Shown one piece after another: positions 1 to 5,703 of a stretch of DNA of 48,279 nucleotides; within the stretch, counting starts at the first letter, position 1, and each line of letters opens with the position of its first letter. The stretch lies in IMG/VR virus record IMGVR_UViG_3300031576_000076, positions 1-48,279 of that record. The stretch is one strand, 5' to 3'. Under the pieces are notes generated by a model. The model saw only the letters and a list, made by a program, of their open reading frames with translations, was not told where the DNA came from and searched no databases. Origin of the DNA: a virus. The translations under genes were made by a program, and so were the position numbers.

Positions 1-87
1 GACGGGAATGGTAGCCTTTTTGTCACACGCAAAGCGCACCAGGTTTATGGCCTCTAGAAGGCGTTTGGAATTGACGGTGATTTTCAT
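1..87 (-). CDS. dnaN: DNA polymerase sliding clamp (beta clamp), N-terminal fragment cut by window edge
   Basis: Only the first 29 codons are inside the window; the gene continues past the left edge. The start MKITVNSKRLLEAINLVRF followed by ACDKKATIPV has the pattern of bacterial beta-clamp N-termini (MKFTV-x-LL-x-V-x-LPIL). The clamp encircles DNA and tethers the replicative polymerase, so it would serve the family A polymerase encoded near the right end. The ATG at 87-85 has a purine-rich Shine-Dalgarno (AGAGGAG) just upstream. The preceding leftward gene overlaps this start by 65 nt. Codons 9-25 are duplicated exactly at 1619-1669. The identification rests on a short N-terminus, so it is probable rather than certain. 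Confidence 0.6.
   Translation of the reverse strand, partial: MKITVNSKRLLEAINLVRFACDKKATIPV
13..63. repeat. 51-bp exact direct repeat, copy 1 (clamp codons 9-25)
   Basis: Positions 13-63 are identical to 1619-1669. Copy 1 lies in the clamp reading frame and covers exactly 17 codons (R9 to A25). Identity stops abruptly on both sides, as expected of a recent recombination event or an assembly join. Confidence 0.95.
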
Positions 88-610
88 TGCTCCTCTTCCC
101 TTTTTCTTCCTCTTTCCCTTGCAAGGCGGGGCACCACCGCCTACCCCATTCGTACAACCATCTCCATGCCTCTTCCAACGCTGTAAACTGGGGGCTGTAA
201 ACGGTCGCCCCCGTTCTCGCCTCCCCCGGCTCCAGTGGTAGTGTCAGGCGGTCGCGCGATTCGCGGTCCAGTCTGTAGCCGCCCTGATTTGGCACTTCCT
301 CCAGAATCCGGTCGCAATCCGTCAACCTCACGTCGAAACTAGCCTCGAAAGTCACGCTGTGGTCGGGATGCCGCCAAGCCCCTAGCCCGAAACCATACTT
401 TCCGTCGTAGTGCGCCCCGGCGGAAAGCCGATCGGAATTGCCCCTCTTTTCGATAGGCAAGCCAAAGCCCGCTAGGAGGTCGGCGGCTCGATCGACGTAG
501 CCGGAAAGCTCTGGGTCTCTTCCATAACCGGAACCGTAGAGGTAGCCGGTCGGCGTCCCTCCGACCGTGGCTATGCGCCCATAACTCGTGGTGATCTTAC
601 CTTGTCTCAT
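23..610 (-). CDS. Hypothetical protein, 195 aa
   Basis: I do not recognise this protein. It is soluble, rich in Gly, Arg and aromatic residues, with an N-terminal stretch of repeated GY/GS turns (YLYGSGYGRDPE) and a Trp-rich segment near residues 148-158 (EEAWRWLYEWGRRW). There is no signal peptide or membrane segment. The ATG (610-608) overlaps the stop of the preceding gene as ATGA, which supports translational coupling in the leftward operon. Its last ~21 codons overlap the sliding-clamp start in another frame. That overlap is long for this genome, so the extreme C-terminus may be displaced by a frameshift. Confidence 0.65.
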   Translation of the reverse strand: MRQGKITTSYGRIATVGGTPTGYLYGSGYGRDPELSGYVDRAADLLAGFGLPIEKRGNSDRLSAGAHYDGKYGFGLGAWRHPDHSVTFEASFDVRLTDCDRILEEVPNQGGYRLDRESRDRLTLPLEPGEARTGATVYSPQFTALEEAWRWLYEWGRRWCPALQGKEEEKGKRSNENHRQFQTPSRGHKPGALCV

Positions 611-912
611 TCGGTGTCCTCTCCCTGTTGAATGTGGAGGGCATCGCGCATGGTGTCGGCCTGCCCTTGGCCGTACCCCTTTTGGTAAGCGAAGATCACC
701 AAGGACATGAAGGAGGCAAGCATCATCCTGGGCGGATCGCCACTTTGTACAGAGATTGTGCCGAAGGCCGTCATGATCGTGGTGCAGGCAGGAGAACGAA
801 GGAACCCCTTATACATAAGGGCCTCCATATCAATAGAGTCCGCCACAACGCCCAGGCGCTCTTGCAGGAAGTCGGTAGCCAACGCCGCGCCCGTCTCTTC
901 GGTTAGGGTCAT
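607..912 (-). CDS. Hypothetical protein, 101 aa
   Basis: Unknown function. The product begins MTLTEETGAALATDFLQER and ends in an acidic tail. Residues ~68-83 (RMMLASFMSLVIFAYQKG) form a hydrophobic or amphipathic helix but not a clear transmembrane anchor. I chose the ATG at 912-910 because it overlaps the upstream stop (ATGA) and has a GGAAGAG ribosome-binding site. The longer open frame to 939 has no such support. The stop overlaps the next gene's ATG, so this is a middle gene of a coupled leftward operon. Confidence 0.65.
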   Translation of the reverse strand: MTLTEETGAALATDFLQERLGVVADSIDMEALMYKGFLRSPACTTIMTAFGTISVQSGDPPRMMLASFMSLVIFAYQKGYGQGQADTMRDALHIQQGEDTE

Positions 913-1127
913 TCCCGGCTCTCTTCCCCCTGGACGCACACGGTACAGGACAAAGCCTCATTCCCGGTGCAGTCATGCCAAGCAGTGAGCACAACATCTC
1001 TTCGAGCACGCATGGCAGCCCCCACCCTGTTTTCTGCGTTGAAACAGGCCGCACACAGCGCGGTTTCGTCGCAAGCAGTACCTTGGTCACTGAGCATGGC
1101 CCACATCTCGATTGCTTCATAGATCAT
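909..1127 (-). CDS. Small Cys-rich protein, 72 aa
   Basis: Unknown function. Six Cys residues, including CAAC (residues ~25-28) and a later C-x-x-C pair (CTVC), suggest a small metal-binding fold, probably zinc. The ATG at 1127-1125 has a good AGAGGTG ribosome-binding site, and the stop overlaps the next ATG. The C-terminus is Glu-rich. Nothing identifies a partner; position in an early-type operon suggests a regulatory or host-takeover role, which is inference only. Confidence 0.65.
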   Translation of the reverse strand: MIYEAIEMWAMLSDQGTACDETALCAACFNAENRVGAAMRARRDVVLTAWHDCTGNEALSCTVCVQGEESRE

Positions 1128-1175
1128 TTTTCACCTCTGCTGGATTCGCCCTGGTCGCTTCGGTTAGGAGGGTCA

Positions 1176-1592
1176 TTACCGCCTCGCTGGCGGGCTACCG
1201 TTCGGGCCTTCGCCCCGTTGCTCGGTCCCACCGCAATAGCGGCAGTTGTCAAACTTCCCGTGTGGCGTCCCCGAGTGTCCGGGACAATTCTCCGGCGTCG
1301 GGGCCTCCGCTTCCCGCTCCCACCAATCGGCCTGGAACAGTTCCGGCGGATTCGAGAAGTCCGGGTAGAATCCTCGAATCCTGACAACGGCTGAGTGATT
1401 CTCCGGTGTAGCAATCGCCGCGCGGCCCGCTCCTGTTCCTGCCGGTTGATTGCTCAACACACACCGGGTGAAATAACTCGGATACCCCGGCGGGTCTCCG
1501 GCGCAACCGTTCCCCATGCTGCCCAAACGGTAGGAAGGAGGCGGCTTGTAAAGCGGCAACTCCTCTAACCGCTGCTGGTCGATTGTGCTCAT
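1176..1592 (-). CDS. Hypothetical zinc-finger-like protein, 138 aa
   Basis: Unrecognised. The C-terminal third carries CPGHSGTPHGKFDNCRYCGG (about residues 106-125), which fits a C/H-x(n)-CxxC zinc-knuckle arrangement. The N-terminus is Pro/Tyr-rich. I chose the ATG at 1592-1590. The frame is open further to a TTG at 1619, but neither start has a clear Shine-Dalgarno. The region just upstream is the second copy of the 51-bp clamp repeat, so the native start and leader may have been disturbed by that duplication. Confidence 0.55.
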   Translation of the reverse strand: MSTIDQQRLEELPLYKPPPSYRLGSMGNGCAGDPPGYPSYFTRCVLSNQPAGTGAGRAAIATPENHSAVVRIRGFYPDFSNPPELFQADWWEREAEAPTPENCPGHSGTPHGKFDNCRYCGGTEQRGEGPNGSPPARR

Positions 1593-1618
1593 GTCGAGTT
1601 GGTAGAAACCGCGCAGCA

Positions 1619-1669
1619 AGCCTTTTTGTCACACGCAAAGCGCACCAGGTTTATGGCCTCTAGAAGGCG
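1619..1669. repeat. 51-bp exact direct repeat, copy 2 (displaced clamp fragment)
   Basis: Identical to 13-63. On the minus strand it could encode RLLEAINLVRFACDKKA, but there is no start codon, and the downstream sequence terminates nine codons later. It lies between two leftward genes and supplies the TAG stop (1662-1660) of the upstream one. Confidence 0.95.
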
Positions 1670-1923
1670 AGGGTGGCGGTGGTTCCGTTCGGGAATACCC
1701 GAAAGTGAGCGGTTTCTGCCCGGTCGCCGATGCCGTCCACTACGACTTGAAGGAACCGTTCTTTGTTGTCGGTGGCCGCCAGGTGGTACAGGTCAAGAAA
1801 ACCCTTATACTTAACTCCTCTGGCCGCAACACTGAAAGCGACGCCGTAGAAGTCCCGCGATATCGTGACCGCGCCGAAGGCTGAGCGGCTTCTGAACTTG
1901 AATACTACCTTCCTGTTTTTCAT
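1660..1923 (-). CDS. Hypothetical protein, 87 aa
   Basis: Unknown function. Small basic protein beginning MKNRKVVFKFRSRSAFGAV with alternating hydrophobic strands, likely an all-beta or alpha/beta fold; no Cys and no membrane helix. The ATG at 1923-1921 was chosen because GAGGG lies 8 nt upstream. ATGs at 1938 and 1944 are in frame but poorly placed. Its last codons and stop are inside the duplicated clamp segment, so the original C-terminus may have been replaced. Confidence 0.6.
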   Translation of the reverse strand: MKNRKVVFKFRSRSAFGAVTISRDFYGVAFSVAARGVKYKGFLDLYHLAATDNKERFLQVVVDGIGDRAETAHFRVFPNGTTATLAF

Positions 1924-1934
1924 TCGAGTTTCCC

Positions 1935-2012
1935 TCATAGACATGTCACCACAAGGCGATAGATAGCGTACGTGAAAGCGAGTGCTACGTACCAGCGAAT
2001 GGTGGAGTTCAT
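1935..2012 (-). CDS. Micro-protein, 25 aa, single hydrophobic segment
   Basis: A 25-residue frame (MNSTIRWYVALAFTYAIYRL plus five residues) forms one hydrophobic, membrane-compatible helix. Its ATG overlaps the upstream gene's stop as ATGA, and AGGAGG lies about 13 nt upstream. The next gene's ATG is 12 nt past its stop. The coupling is the main evidence that it is translated. Function is unknown; a membrane micro-peptide is plausible. Confidence 0.45.
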   Translation of the reverse strand: MNSTIRWYVALAFTYAIYRLVVTCL

Positions 2013-2194
2013 GGTTTTGTTTCGCCTCCTGGGGCTTCCTCTCTGGCGCGTGACCCAATCACCAGGGCGGGCTTGCTGACTTGCACCGCCGTGATGATCC
2101 TTTCCTCAATCACCTGATAGTACTTGCGCCGCTCATTGCGCGGATAGCAGTCAGTGTCGGGAAATGGCGCGCGCTTGGTTACTCCCGTTTTCAC
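2009..2194 (-). CDS. Small basic hypothetical protein, 61 aa
   Basis: Unknown function. Charged and Arg/Lys-rich (for example YPRNERRKYYQVIEERI), without Cys or membrane segments. The open frame runs back to 2320, but that part overlaps the DUF932 gene and reads as low-complexity Gly/Val. I placed the start at GTG 2194-2192, which has GGAGGG 10 nt upstream; an ATT two codons earlier is another possibility. The stop overlaps the next micro-gene's ATG. Confidence 0.5.
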   Translation of the reverse strand: MKTGVTKRAPFPDTDCYPRNERRKYYQVIEERIITAVQVSKPALVIGSRAREEAPGGETKP

Positions 2195-2250
2195 CGTCCT
2201 AATGCCCTCCGCCCGACCTGCTGCGACAGGTCGGAGCAAGGCACTAACCC

Positions 2251-3276
2251 TTACTGTTGCGCCCACGAAAGCGCTAACTCCAACGCCCGCGCCTTCACCG
2301 CCGCCCGCCCGCCAAACCACGCCGACGCGAGTCGCCCGTCGGCCTCACGTCCTGCCTCATGGTCCGCGTAGTAGGTGACGCCGTTTAGAGCGCCCCACCA
2401 AGTATCCCGCGCCGATTGAAGCCGAGCGCCGGGCGAATTGCGAATCGCCATTGCCATATCTCGCCCCGGAGCGGTCAAGTCGCCGAGTGAAAACGCGGGC
2501 GCTACCAACCGTCCCTCCGAGTAGATCGGGGTACCCGTCGTCAACTGCTTAACGGCGGGCGGTTCCGTCAACTGTGCAAGGTATTGAATCACGCTTGCGG
2601 GCGGAGCGGGAACGGAAGCAAGCCGCGCGGCGTACTCGGCCATCTTTCGCATTTGCGCGAGCGCGGCTGCGACCTTGGCTTTAGCATCGGTTGCCACGGA
2701 TGCGTCAAACTTGCGCGTATGTTTCATGCGGAAAATGCGGTCGCGGGACTCGCCGTTGACTGCGGCAGACAGGGTGTTCCAGCAGACCACCCGGATACTG
2801 GTAGTCTGCGCCTGAAACACCATGCTGCCATCGTGTGAATTGGCGAGTAACAGGTACCCTTCGGACGTGTCGTTACCGGGCAGGGTGAACGCCGCGCCGT
2901 TGAGTTTTGCCAAAGCCCAAACGACCGCGCCGCTCTTGAGGGCGCCGCAGGTCTCCATTGTCATGTCGCCCGCGTCACAGTACCGCCGGAAGAAGTCGAG
3001 CGTATCGCGGTTTTGGATTGGGTGGTAACGCTCACTGGCGACTTGAAACACTTGGTTGTCATGCTGGCGGACAATGGCGCAATAACCGGGGATGGCAATT
3101 TCCTCGCCGGACTCGTGGGAAACGCGCATGCGGACTTTGCGCCGTTCGACCTGCCAGTTAAGGGAAGCGGCAGCGGATATCTCATCCACTGTTGCGCCGG
3201 GCACTACGGGAACGCCTAGGCCGTGCCAAGGCGTTGTTGTGTTAACGTAGGCCATAGTCTCTAACATGTGTGACAT
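2251..3276 (-). CDS. DUF932 / phage-plasmid-like protein (TIGR03299 type)
   Basis: A 341-aa protein of the DUF932 family, common on phages and plasmids and of unknown biochemical role. The diagnostic N-terminal motif is present (TPWHGLGVPV, residues ~15-24), followed by the usual pattern: Trp-containing segment, ALAKLNG region (~145), then TSIRVVCWNT (~181-190) and a long C-terminal helical region. Length is typical. The ATG at 3276-3274 has a strong GGAGGTGA ribosome-binding site. A 11-bp inverted repeat lies in its leader (3291-3324). Members are often among the highly expressed early genes of large phages, consistent with being near the head of this operon. Confidence 0.85.
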   Translation of the reverse strand: MSHMLETMAYVNTTTPWHGLGVPVVPGATVDEISAAASLNWQVERRKVRMRVSHESGEEIAIPGYCAIVRQHDNQVFQVASERYHPIQNRDTLDFFRRYCDAGDMTMETCGALKSGAVVWALAKLNGAAFTLPGNDTSEGYLLLANSHDGSMVFQAQTTSIRVVCWNTLSAAVNGESRDRIFRMKHTRKFDASVATDAKAKVAAALAQMRKMAEYAARLASVPAPPASVIQYLAQLTEPPAVKQLTTGTPIYSEGRLVAPAFSLGDLTAPGRDMAMAIRNSPGARLQSARDTWWGALNGVTYYADHEAGREADGRLASAWFGGRAAVKARALELALSWAQQ

Positions 3277-3290
3277 AGGCTTGTCACCTC

Positions 3291-3324
3291 CGCCGAGACG
3301 ATTTCACACGGTCTCGTCTCGGCG
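3291..3324 (-). promoter_or_regulatory. Inverted repeat in the leader of the DUF932 gene
   Basis: Perfect 11-bp arms (CGCCGAGACGA / TCGTCTCGGCG) around a 12-nt loop, immediately 5' of the DUF932 ribosome-binding site and between two leftward genes. It could be an operator, an attenuator or an mRNA-stabilising hairpin. There is no adjacent T-run, so it is not a standard intrinsic terminator. Confidence 0.6.
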
Positions 3325-3342
3325 CAAGGTACATGGCTTGTC

Positions 3343-3540
3343 TCACCACCGTACTTCCTCCGCTCCGTCCCGTAGCCGTTCCCGCATCGCCTGGAGGATG
3401 ACGCGCTGTGAGGCCAGCAAGTCATAACGGGTGTCGTGCTCCACGATGTAATTCATGGCGTGAATCAGCGTTTGTAACTGCGCCGCTATCCGTTCCCGGT
3501 CAGCCCGTACTTCCCGCGTGCCGTCATGTCCTTTGCTCAC
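3343..3540 (-). CDS. Small helical hypothetical protein, 65 aa
   Basis: Unknown function. Highly charged and predicted all-helical (MSKGHDGTREVRADRERIAA...), with an amphipathic helix pattern compatible with a coiled coil or small DNA-binding protein. Starts with GTG at 3540-3538; only a weak GGGA precedes it. It is the first leftward gene after the divergent control region. Confidence is moderate because of its size and weak start. Confidence 0.5.
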   Translation of the reverse strand: MSKGHDGTREVRADRERIAAQLQTLIHAMNYIVEHDTRYDLLASQRVILQAMRERLRDGAEEVRW

Positions 3541-3623
3541 GGTCCCATAATCTCACATCACATAACGTGCCGCAATGGTACGAAGGTACCGATTTATGGG
3601 CATTTTCACCTTAGTACCCTGTC

Positions 3624-3641
3624 CACCACCGTGGGGTGGTG
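3624..3641. other. Hairpin in divergent control region
   Basis: CACCACC / GGTGGTG arms with a 4-nt loop, between the leftward operon and the rightward promoter. It is G+C-rich without a T-run. It may separate the divergent units or bind a regulator. Confidence 0.4.
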
Positions 3642-3681
3642 CTTGCCGGGCCCTCGCGGGACCATTACCCTAAATTAGTAC

Positions 3682-3710
3682 TTGACATCCGGTGGGAGTT
3701 CGGTTATAAT
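3682..3710 (+). promoter_or_regulatory. Perfect-consensus sigma-70 promoter reading rightward
   Basis: TTGACA at 3682-3687, a 17-bp spacer and TATAAT at 3705-3710: both hexamers match the consensus exactly at ideal spacing. Transcription would start about 3717 and run through a repeat-family element (3720-3756) into the 32-aa candidate ORF and the DUF6197 gene. Such a strong host-type promoter suggests immediate-early expression by host RNA polymerase. Confidence 0.85.
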
Positions 3711-3719
3711 GATCGCGCC

Positions 3720-3756
3720 GGGGTGAAAGGCCCGGTTTTTGTGGGGACAGTGGGGG
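3720..3756 (+). repeat. Palindromic repeat family, copy A
   Basis: Contains the family core GCCCGG-T5-GTGGGGACAG (3730-3750) preceded by GGGGTGAAAG, as in the copies at 8061 and 40081. It sits at the 5' end of the transcript predicted from the 3682 promoter. No partner arm is visible nearby. Confidence 0.7.
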
Positions 3757-3761
3757 AGCAC

Positions 3762-3860
3762 ATGACCGTCGGAAAACTCCACAAGATGATTGAGGCGATC
3801 CTTCTTCGCGCCCCGAAAAGGTGGGTAAGTACTAGTCCCTTTGGGCTATTGACGCCGTGA
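3762..3860 (+). CDS. Possible small ORF, 32 aa
   Basis: An ATG at 3762 follows GGGGGAG (spacing only 3 nt) and encodes MTVGKLHKMIEAILLRAPKR plus 12 residues, an amphipathic basic peptide. It is the first ORF after the consensus promoter. It may be a leader peptide or not translated at all; evidence is limited to position and ribosome-binding-like sequence. Confidence 0.25.
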   Translation: MTVGKLHKMIEAILLRAPKRWVSTSPFGLLTP

Positions 3861-3899
3861 GGCGACTTGGGGCAAAGTAGGAATGGGGGTAGACCCATC

Positions 3900-4226
3900 A
3901 TGAAGATTTCCGAGGTATTGACGGGGCAGGACAAGTGGACCCAAGGCGTGGAGGCCCGGGACGCTACTGGGTATCAGGTACCGCCGTGTGATCCTGGCGC
4001 AGTCCGTTTTTGCCTTACCGGGGCGGCGCGGAAGTGCCAACTAGTGGTAGCTCTCGCGAGTTGGTGGGAGCAAAGGAGGTCGGAAGGTGTAGTCGAGGAA
4101 GAGGACGGGGAAAACCTTGAGGCGTGGAACGACGCCCATGGCCGCACGTTTATCGAAGTGCAGAGGGTCATAGCGGAGTTCGAGTCCTTTATGGGGCGTT
4201 TCCCCGGTGCCTTCCTGAGGTACTGA
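3900..4226 (+). CDS. DUF6197 family protein, 108 aa
   Basis: The order WTQGVEARD (residues 13-21), AVRFCLTGAARKC (~34-46) and EAWNDAHGRTFIEVQRVI (~74-91) matches the DUF6197 family, small actinobacterial and phage proteins of unknown function. The length is typical. I started at ATG 3900, which gives the usual N-terminal MKISEVL; the upstream GGGGGT is a weak ribosome-binding site. It follows the strong promoter at 3682. A second, frameshifted copy starts at its very end, so the gene was tandemly duplicated. Confidence 0.7.
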   Translation: MKISEVLTGQDKWTQGVEARDATGYQVPPCDPGAVRFCLTGAARKCQLVVALASWWEQRRSEGVVEEEDGENLEAWNDAHGRTFIEVQRVIAEFESFMGRFPGAFLRY

Positions 4227-4460
4227 CGGGACCGGAGACGTGGACGCAACGCAGAGAGGTACGCGGCCGCTTTTTGTCTTGTCGGGGCGGCGCGAAAGTG
4301 CGGACTGTTGATACCCTTCTTGGACTGGTGGGTGGCGCATGGGGGAAGGGGTAAACTTCTCGTTGCGTGGAACGACGCCCCGGACCGCACGTTCCCCCAG
4401 GTGCAGGCTCTCGTTGGGGAGTTCGAGGACTACATGGCCGCGCCCGCCCCGCCGAAGGCG
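4212..4460 (+). pseudogene. Frameshifted second copy of the DUF6197 gene
   Basis: Beginning inside the last codons of the intact gene, the sequence again encodes EVLTGPETWTQ and, after a shift to another frame, FCLVGAARKC (about 4275-4304) and AWNDAPDRTFPQVQALVGEF. These match EVLTGQDKWTQ, FCLTGAARKC and AWNDAHGRTF of the first copy in the same order. No start codon precedes the first part, and the frame changes between ~4245 and 4275, around a T5 run. It is therefore most likely a decayed tandem duplicate; a sequencing indel would not explain the missing start codon. Confidence 0.7.
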
Positions 4461-4495
4461 GCTGTCCCCGTAGAAACCGGGCCTCTGCCCCGTCG
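4449..4495 (-). repeat. Palindromic repeat family, copy B
   Basis: Reverse orientation of the copies at 24433 and 40090: the CCGCC-GAA-GGCGG hairpin (4449-4461), then CTGTCCCCGTAGAAACCGGG (4462-4481), then CCTCTGCCCCG as in the 40154 flank. It lies at the decayed 3' end of the DUF6197 duplicate. Confidence 0.7.
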
Positions 4496-4553
4496 CCCCA
4501 GTCCTACTAGGGTGAACGCCCTAACACCCTTGCCTCACCTTCACCTTGGCCTT

Positions 4554-4574
4554 CGTACCGGTACGGACGTACCG
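4554..4574. other. Nested palindromes in gene-free stretch 4461-4797
   Basis: CGTACCGGTACG (4554-4565) is a perfect 12-bp palindrome, and CGGTACG/CGTACCG (4559-4574) forms an overlapping hairpin. Between 4461 and 4797 I see no convincing gene; the stretch is dominated by repeats and hairpins and includes 6-bp CCTAAG/CTTAGG pairing around 4610-4660. No tRNA could be folded here. Confidence 0.45.
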
Positions 4575-4675
4575 TGGTATGACCCCCCAGTACCGTAGGC
4601 GTATGGCCTAAGTGGTAGAGAAGGTTCCACCGGGGGTGCACCGGGGTCATGGGCCTTAGGACTTTGGATGTATGA

Positions 4676-4706
4676 CCGTGGGGGCCACGGGCGGGCGCGC
4701 CCGCCC
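4676..4706. other. GC-rich hairpin and 18-bp palindrome
   Basis: CCGTGG-GGG-CCACGG (4676-4690) is followed by the perfect palindrome GGGCGGGCGCGCCCGCCC (4689-4706). Both are pure G+C and very stable. They lie in gene-free DNA and may be a terminator-like or protein-binding element, but no T-run is present. Confidence 0.5.
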
Positions 4707-4754
4707 CACGGGCCGGGGTCCCTGGCCGCCCAAAAATCTTTAGGCAACTTCTTG

Positions 4755-4767
4755 TTATAGCCAACCG
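4755..4767. repeat. Short intergenic repeat TTATAGCCAACCG, copy 1
   Basis: The same 13-mer occurs at 5145-5157. A degenerate version (TTGTTATGTCCAACGACC) occurs at 5106-5123. Both exact copies are followed by long C runs. CTTGTTATAGCC recurs at 10028 in the leader of the HTH gene. This is a possible regulator-binding site. Confidence 0.5.
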
Positions 4768-4797
4768 TCTCTCCACACGGGCCCCCCCCCCTGGCCG

Positions 4798-5025
4798 GTG
4801 TGGGCAGGCGACGACCTCCACGAAGCGGAGCGGGAAGCCAAGGATCGTGCGGCGAAGCAACCGAAGTTTCACTGGACCGTCCAGGATTCCGTCAAACGCC
4901 GCCTTGTGGGGGTCGCCTATCATGAGTCCCCGCACGAGCGCAATTCTGAGGGGCGGCCCAACGACCGAGGGGTCTGGTATAGCGCGTGCGCCTGGGACCC
5001 GGCAAAAGAAGACAGTGCAACATAG
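4798..5025 (+). CDS. Hypothetical protein, 75 aa
   Basis: Unrecognised acidic/basic mixed protein rich in Trp, Glu and Lys (HEAEREAKDRAAKQPKFHWT near the N-terminus, GVWYSACAWD near the C-terminus). Codon third positions look coding. The assigned start is GTG 4798, directly after a run of ten C (4782-4791). No Shine-Dalgarno is visible, so the start is weak, and slippage in the C run could change the upstream frame. A terminator-like hairpin plus T9 follows. Confidence 0.45.
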   Translation: MWAGDDLHEAEREAKDRAAKQPKFHWTVQDSVKRRLVGVAYHESPHERNSEGRPNDRGVWYSACAWDPAKEDSAT

Positions 5026-5048
5026 TCCGCCTCTCCCCGTGGGGCACT

Positions 5049-5084
5049 CGGAAAGCGCGTCCGGTTTCCGTCATGTTTTTTTTT
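5049..5084 (+). terminator. Possible intrinsic terminator
   Basis: CGGAAA (5049-5054) pairs with TTTCCG (5065-5070), and a T9 run follows at 5076-5084. The stem is short and the T run begins 5 nt after it, so termination would be moderate. Position after the 4798-5025 gene fits. Confidence 0.4.
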
Positions 5085-5121
5085 CAAGTAAAACTTGACA
5101 GCAGTTTGTTATGTCCAACGA

Positions 5122-5139
5122 CCCTTGCAGGCCGGGGCC
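5122..5139. repeat. 18-bp direct repeat flanking the RHH gene, copy 1
   Basis: CCCTTGCAGGCCGGGGCC here is repeated exactly at 5430-5447, just after the ribbon-helix-helix gene. The two copies bracket 5140-5429, which looks like a small cassette boundary or paired operators for the encoded DNA-binding protein. Confidence 0.65.
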
Positions 5140-5144
5140 TTAAA

Positions 5145-5157
5145 TTATAGCCAACCG
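5145..5157. repeat. Short intergenic repeat TTATAGCCAACCG, copy 2
   Basis: Exact copy of 4755-4767, followed by nine C residues. On the minus strand it contains TATAAT, so it might also act as a -10 element; no good -35 was found. Confidence 0.5.
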
Positions 5158-5233
5158 CCCCCCCCCGTGAGGGCCGTCGGGTGAGCCAACAAAAAACTTG
5201 CTTTTGCACCCTTGTTGGAGGTAAAGTAACGGC

Positions 5234-5428
5234 ATGAGATACACCAAGAAACACAGGGACCCAAAAACAGTTAAGATCGAACTACGTCTTACCACGCCAG
5301 AATTGCGGGCATTCAAGGAAGCCGCTGCGGGCATTCCCCTTTCAACCTGGGTTCGTGAAAGCCTGCGGAACGCAGCCGTCGAAGCGTTGGATTGTGACCA
5401 ATGTAGGAGCGATCTTTCTCGCCAGTAA
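5234..5428 (+). CDS. Ribbon-helix-helix (CopG/Arc-like) DNA-binding protein, 64 aa
   Basis: The beta strand VKIELRLTTPELRAFKEAAA followed by IPLSTWVRESLRNAAVEAL is the classic ribbon-helix-helix layout: strand residues ~13-19, helix 1 ~21-30, helix 2 ~36-48. Such dimers bind short operator repeats and usually autoregulate. A basic N-terminus and a C-terminal CDQC pair are extra. The ATG has GGAGGT 12 nt upstream. It stands alone among intergenic repeats (5122, 5430, 5145), which are candidate operators. No toxin partner is visible next to it. Confidence 0.75.
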   Translation: MRYTKKHRDPKTVKIELRLTTPELRAFKEAAAGIPLSTWVRESLRNAAVEALDCDQCRSDLSRQ

Positions 5429-5429
5429 A

Positions 5430-5460
5430 CCCTTGCAGGCCGGGGCCGCCAGGCCCCGGC
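5430..5460. repeat. 18-bp direct repeat copy 2, forming a strong hairpin
   Basis: The repeat (5430-5447) extends into GCCGGGGCC / GGCCCCGGC (5439-5447 and 5452-5460), a perfect 9-bp stem with a 4-nt loop right after the RHH gene. It is followed by TAAAAAG rather than T residues, so it is not a standard terminator for rightward transcripts. The rest of 5461-5703 shows no gene. Confidence 0.6.
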
Positions 5461-5703
5461 TAAAAAGAGGCCCGGTAACACCGGCGTAAAGCACCGGAAA
5501 ACAGCGTCTTGTGCAAGTGAGGCGGTGATTGCCTGTTTATAACACCCCGCCCGGCGCCGTAGTCGCGCTCCTTACGAGGCGCTTTGTACAGCGAGACGTA
5601 TGGGAACGCCAAACCGTTTCAAAAAACTTTGAAGGGGGTCTGGGGCCCCCTGATGTCTGGTGGGAACCATGCAAGTAGAATTGGGGGTGGAGGAAGCACC
5701 CCA

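Noticed and set aside
3636-3860. 74-aa ORF running through the 3682 promoter
   Set aside because: It would translate the promoter and a repeat element; the shorter ATG at 3762 is the only plausible start downstream of the predicted transcript start.
4600-4680. tRNA suggested by GGCCTAAGTGGTAGAG (D-arm-like)
   Set aside because: No T-arm or matching acceptor stem could be placed.
4507-4935. 142-aa leftward ORF
   Set aside because: Antisense to palindromes and to the better-supported 4798-5025 gene; Arg/Pro/Gly-rich shadow composition.
5095-5114. Promoter with TTGACA at 5095 and TTATGT at 5109
   Set aside because: Spacing of 8 bp is far too short, and no -10 lies at 16-18 bp.
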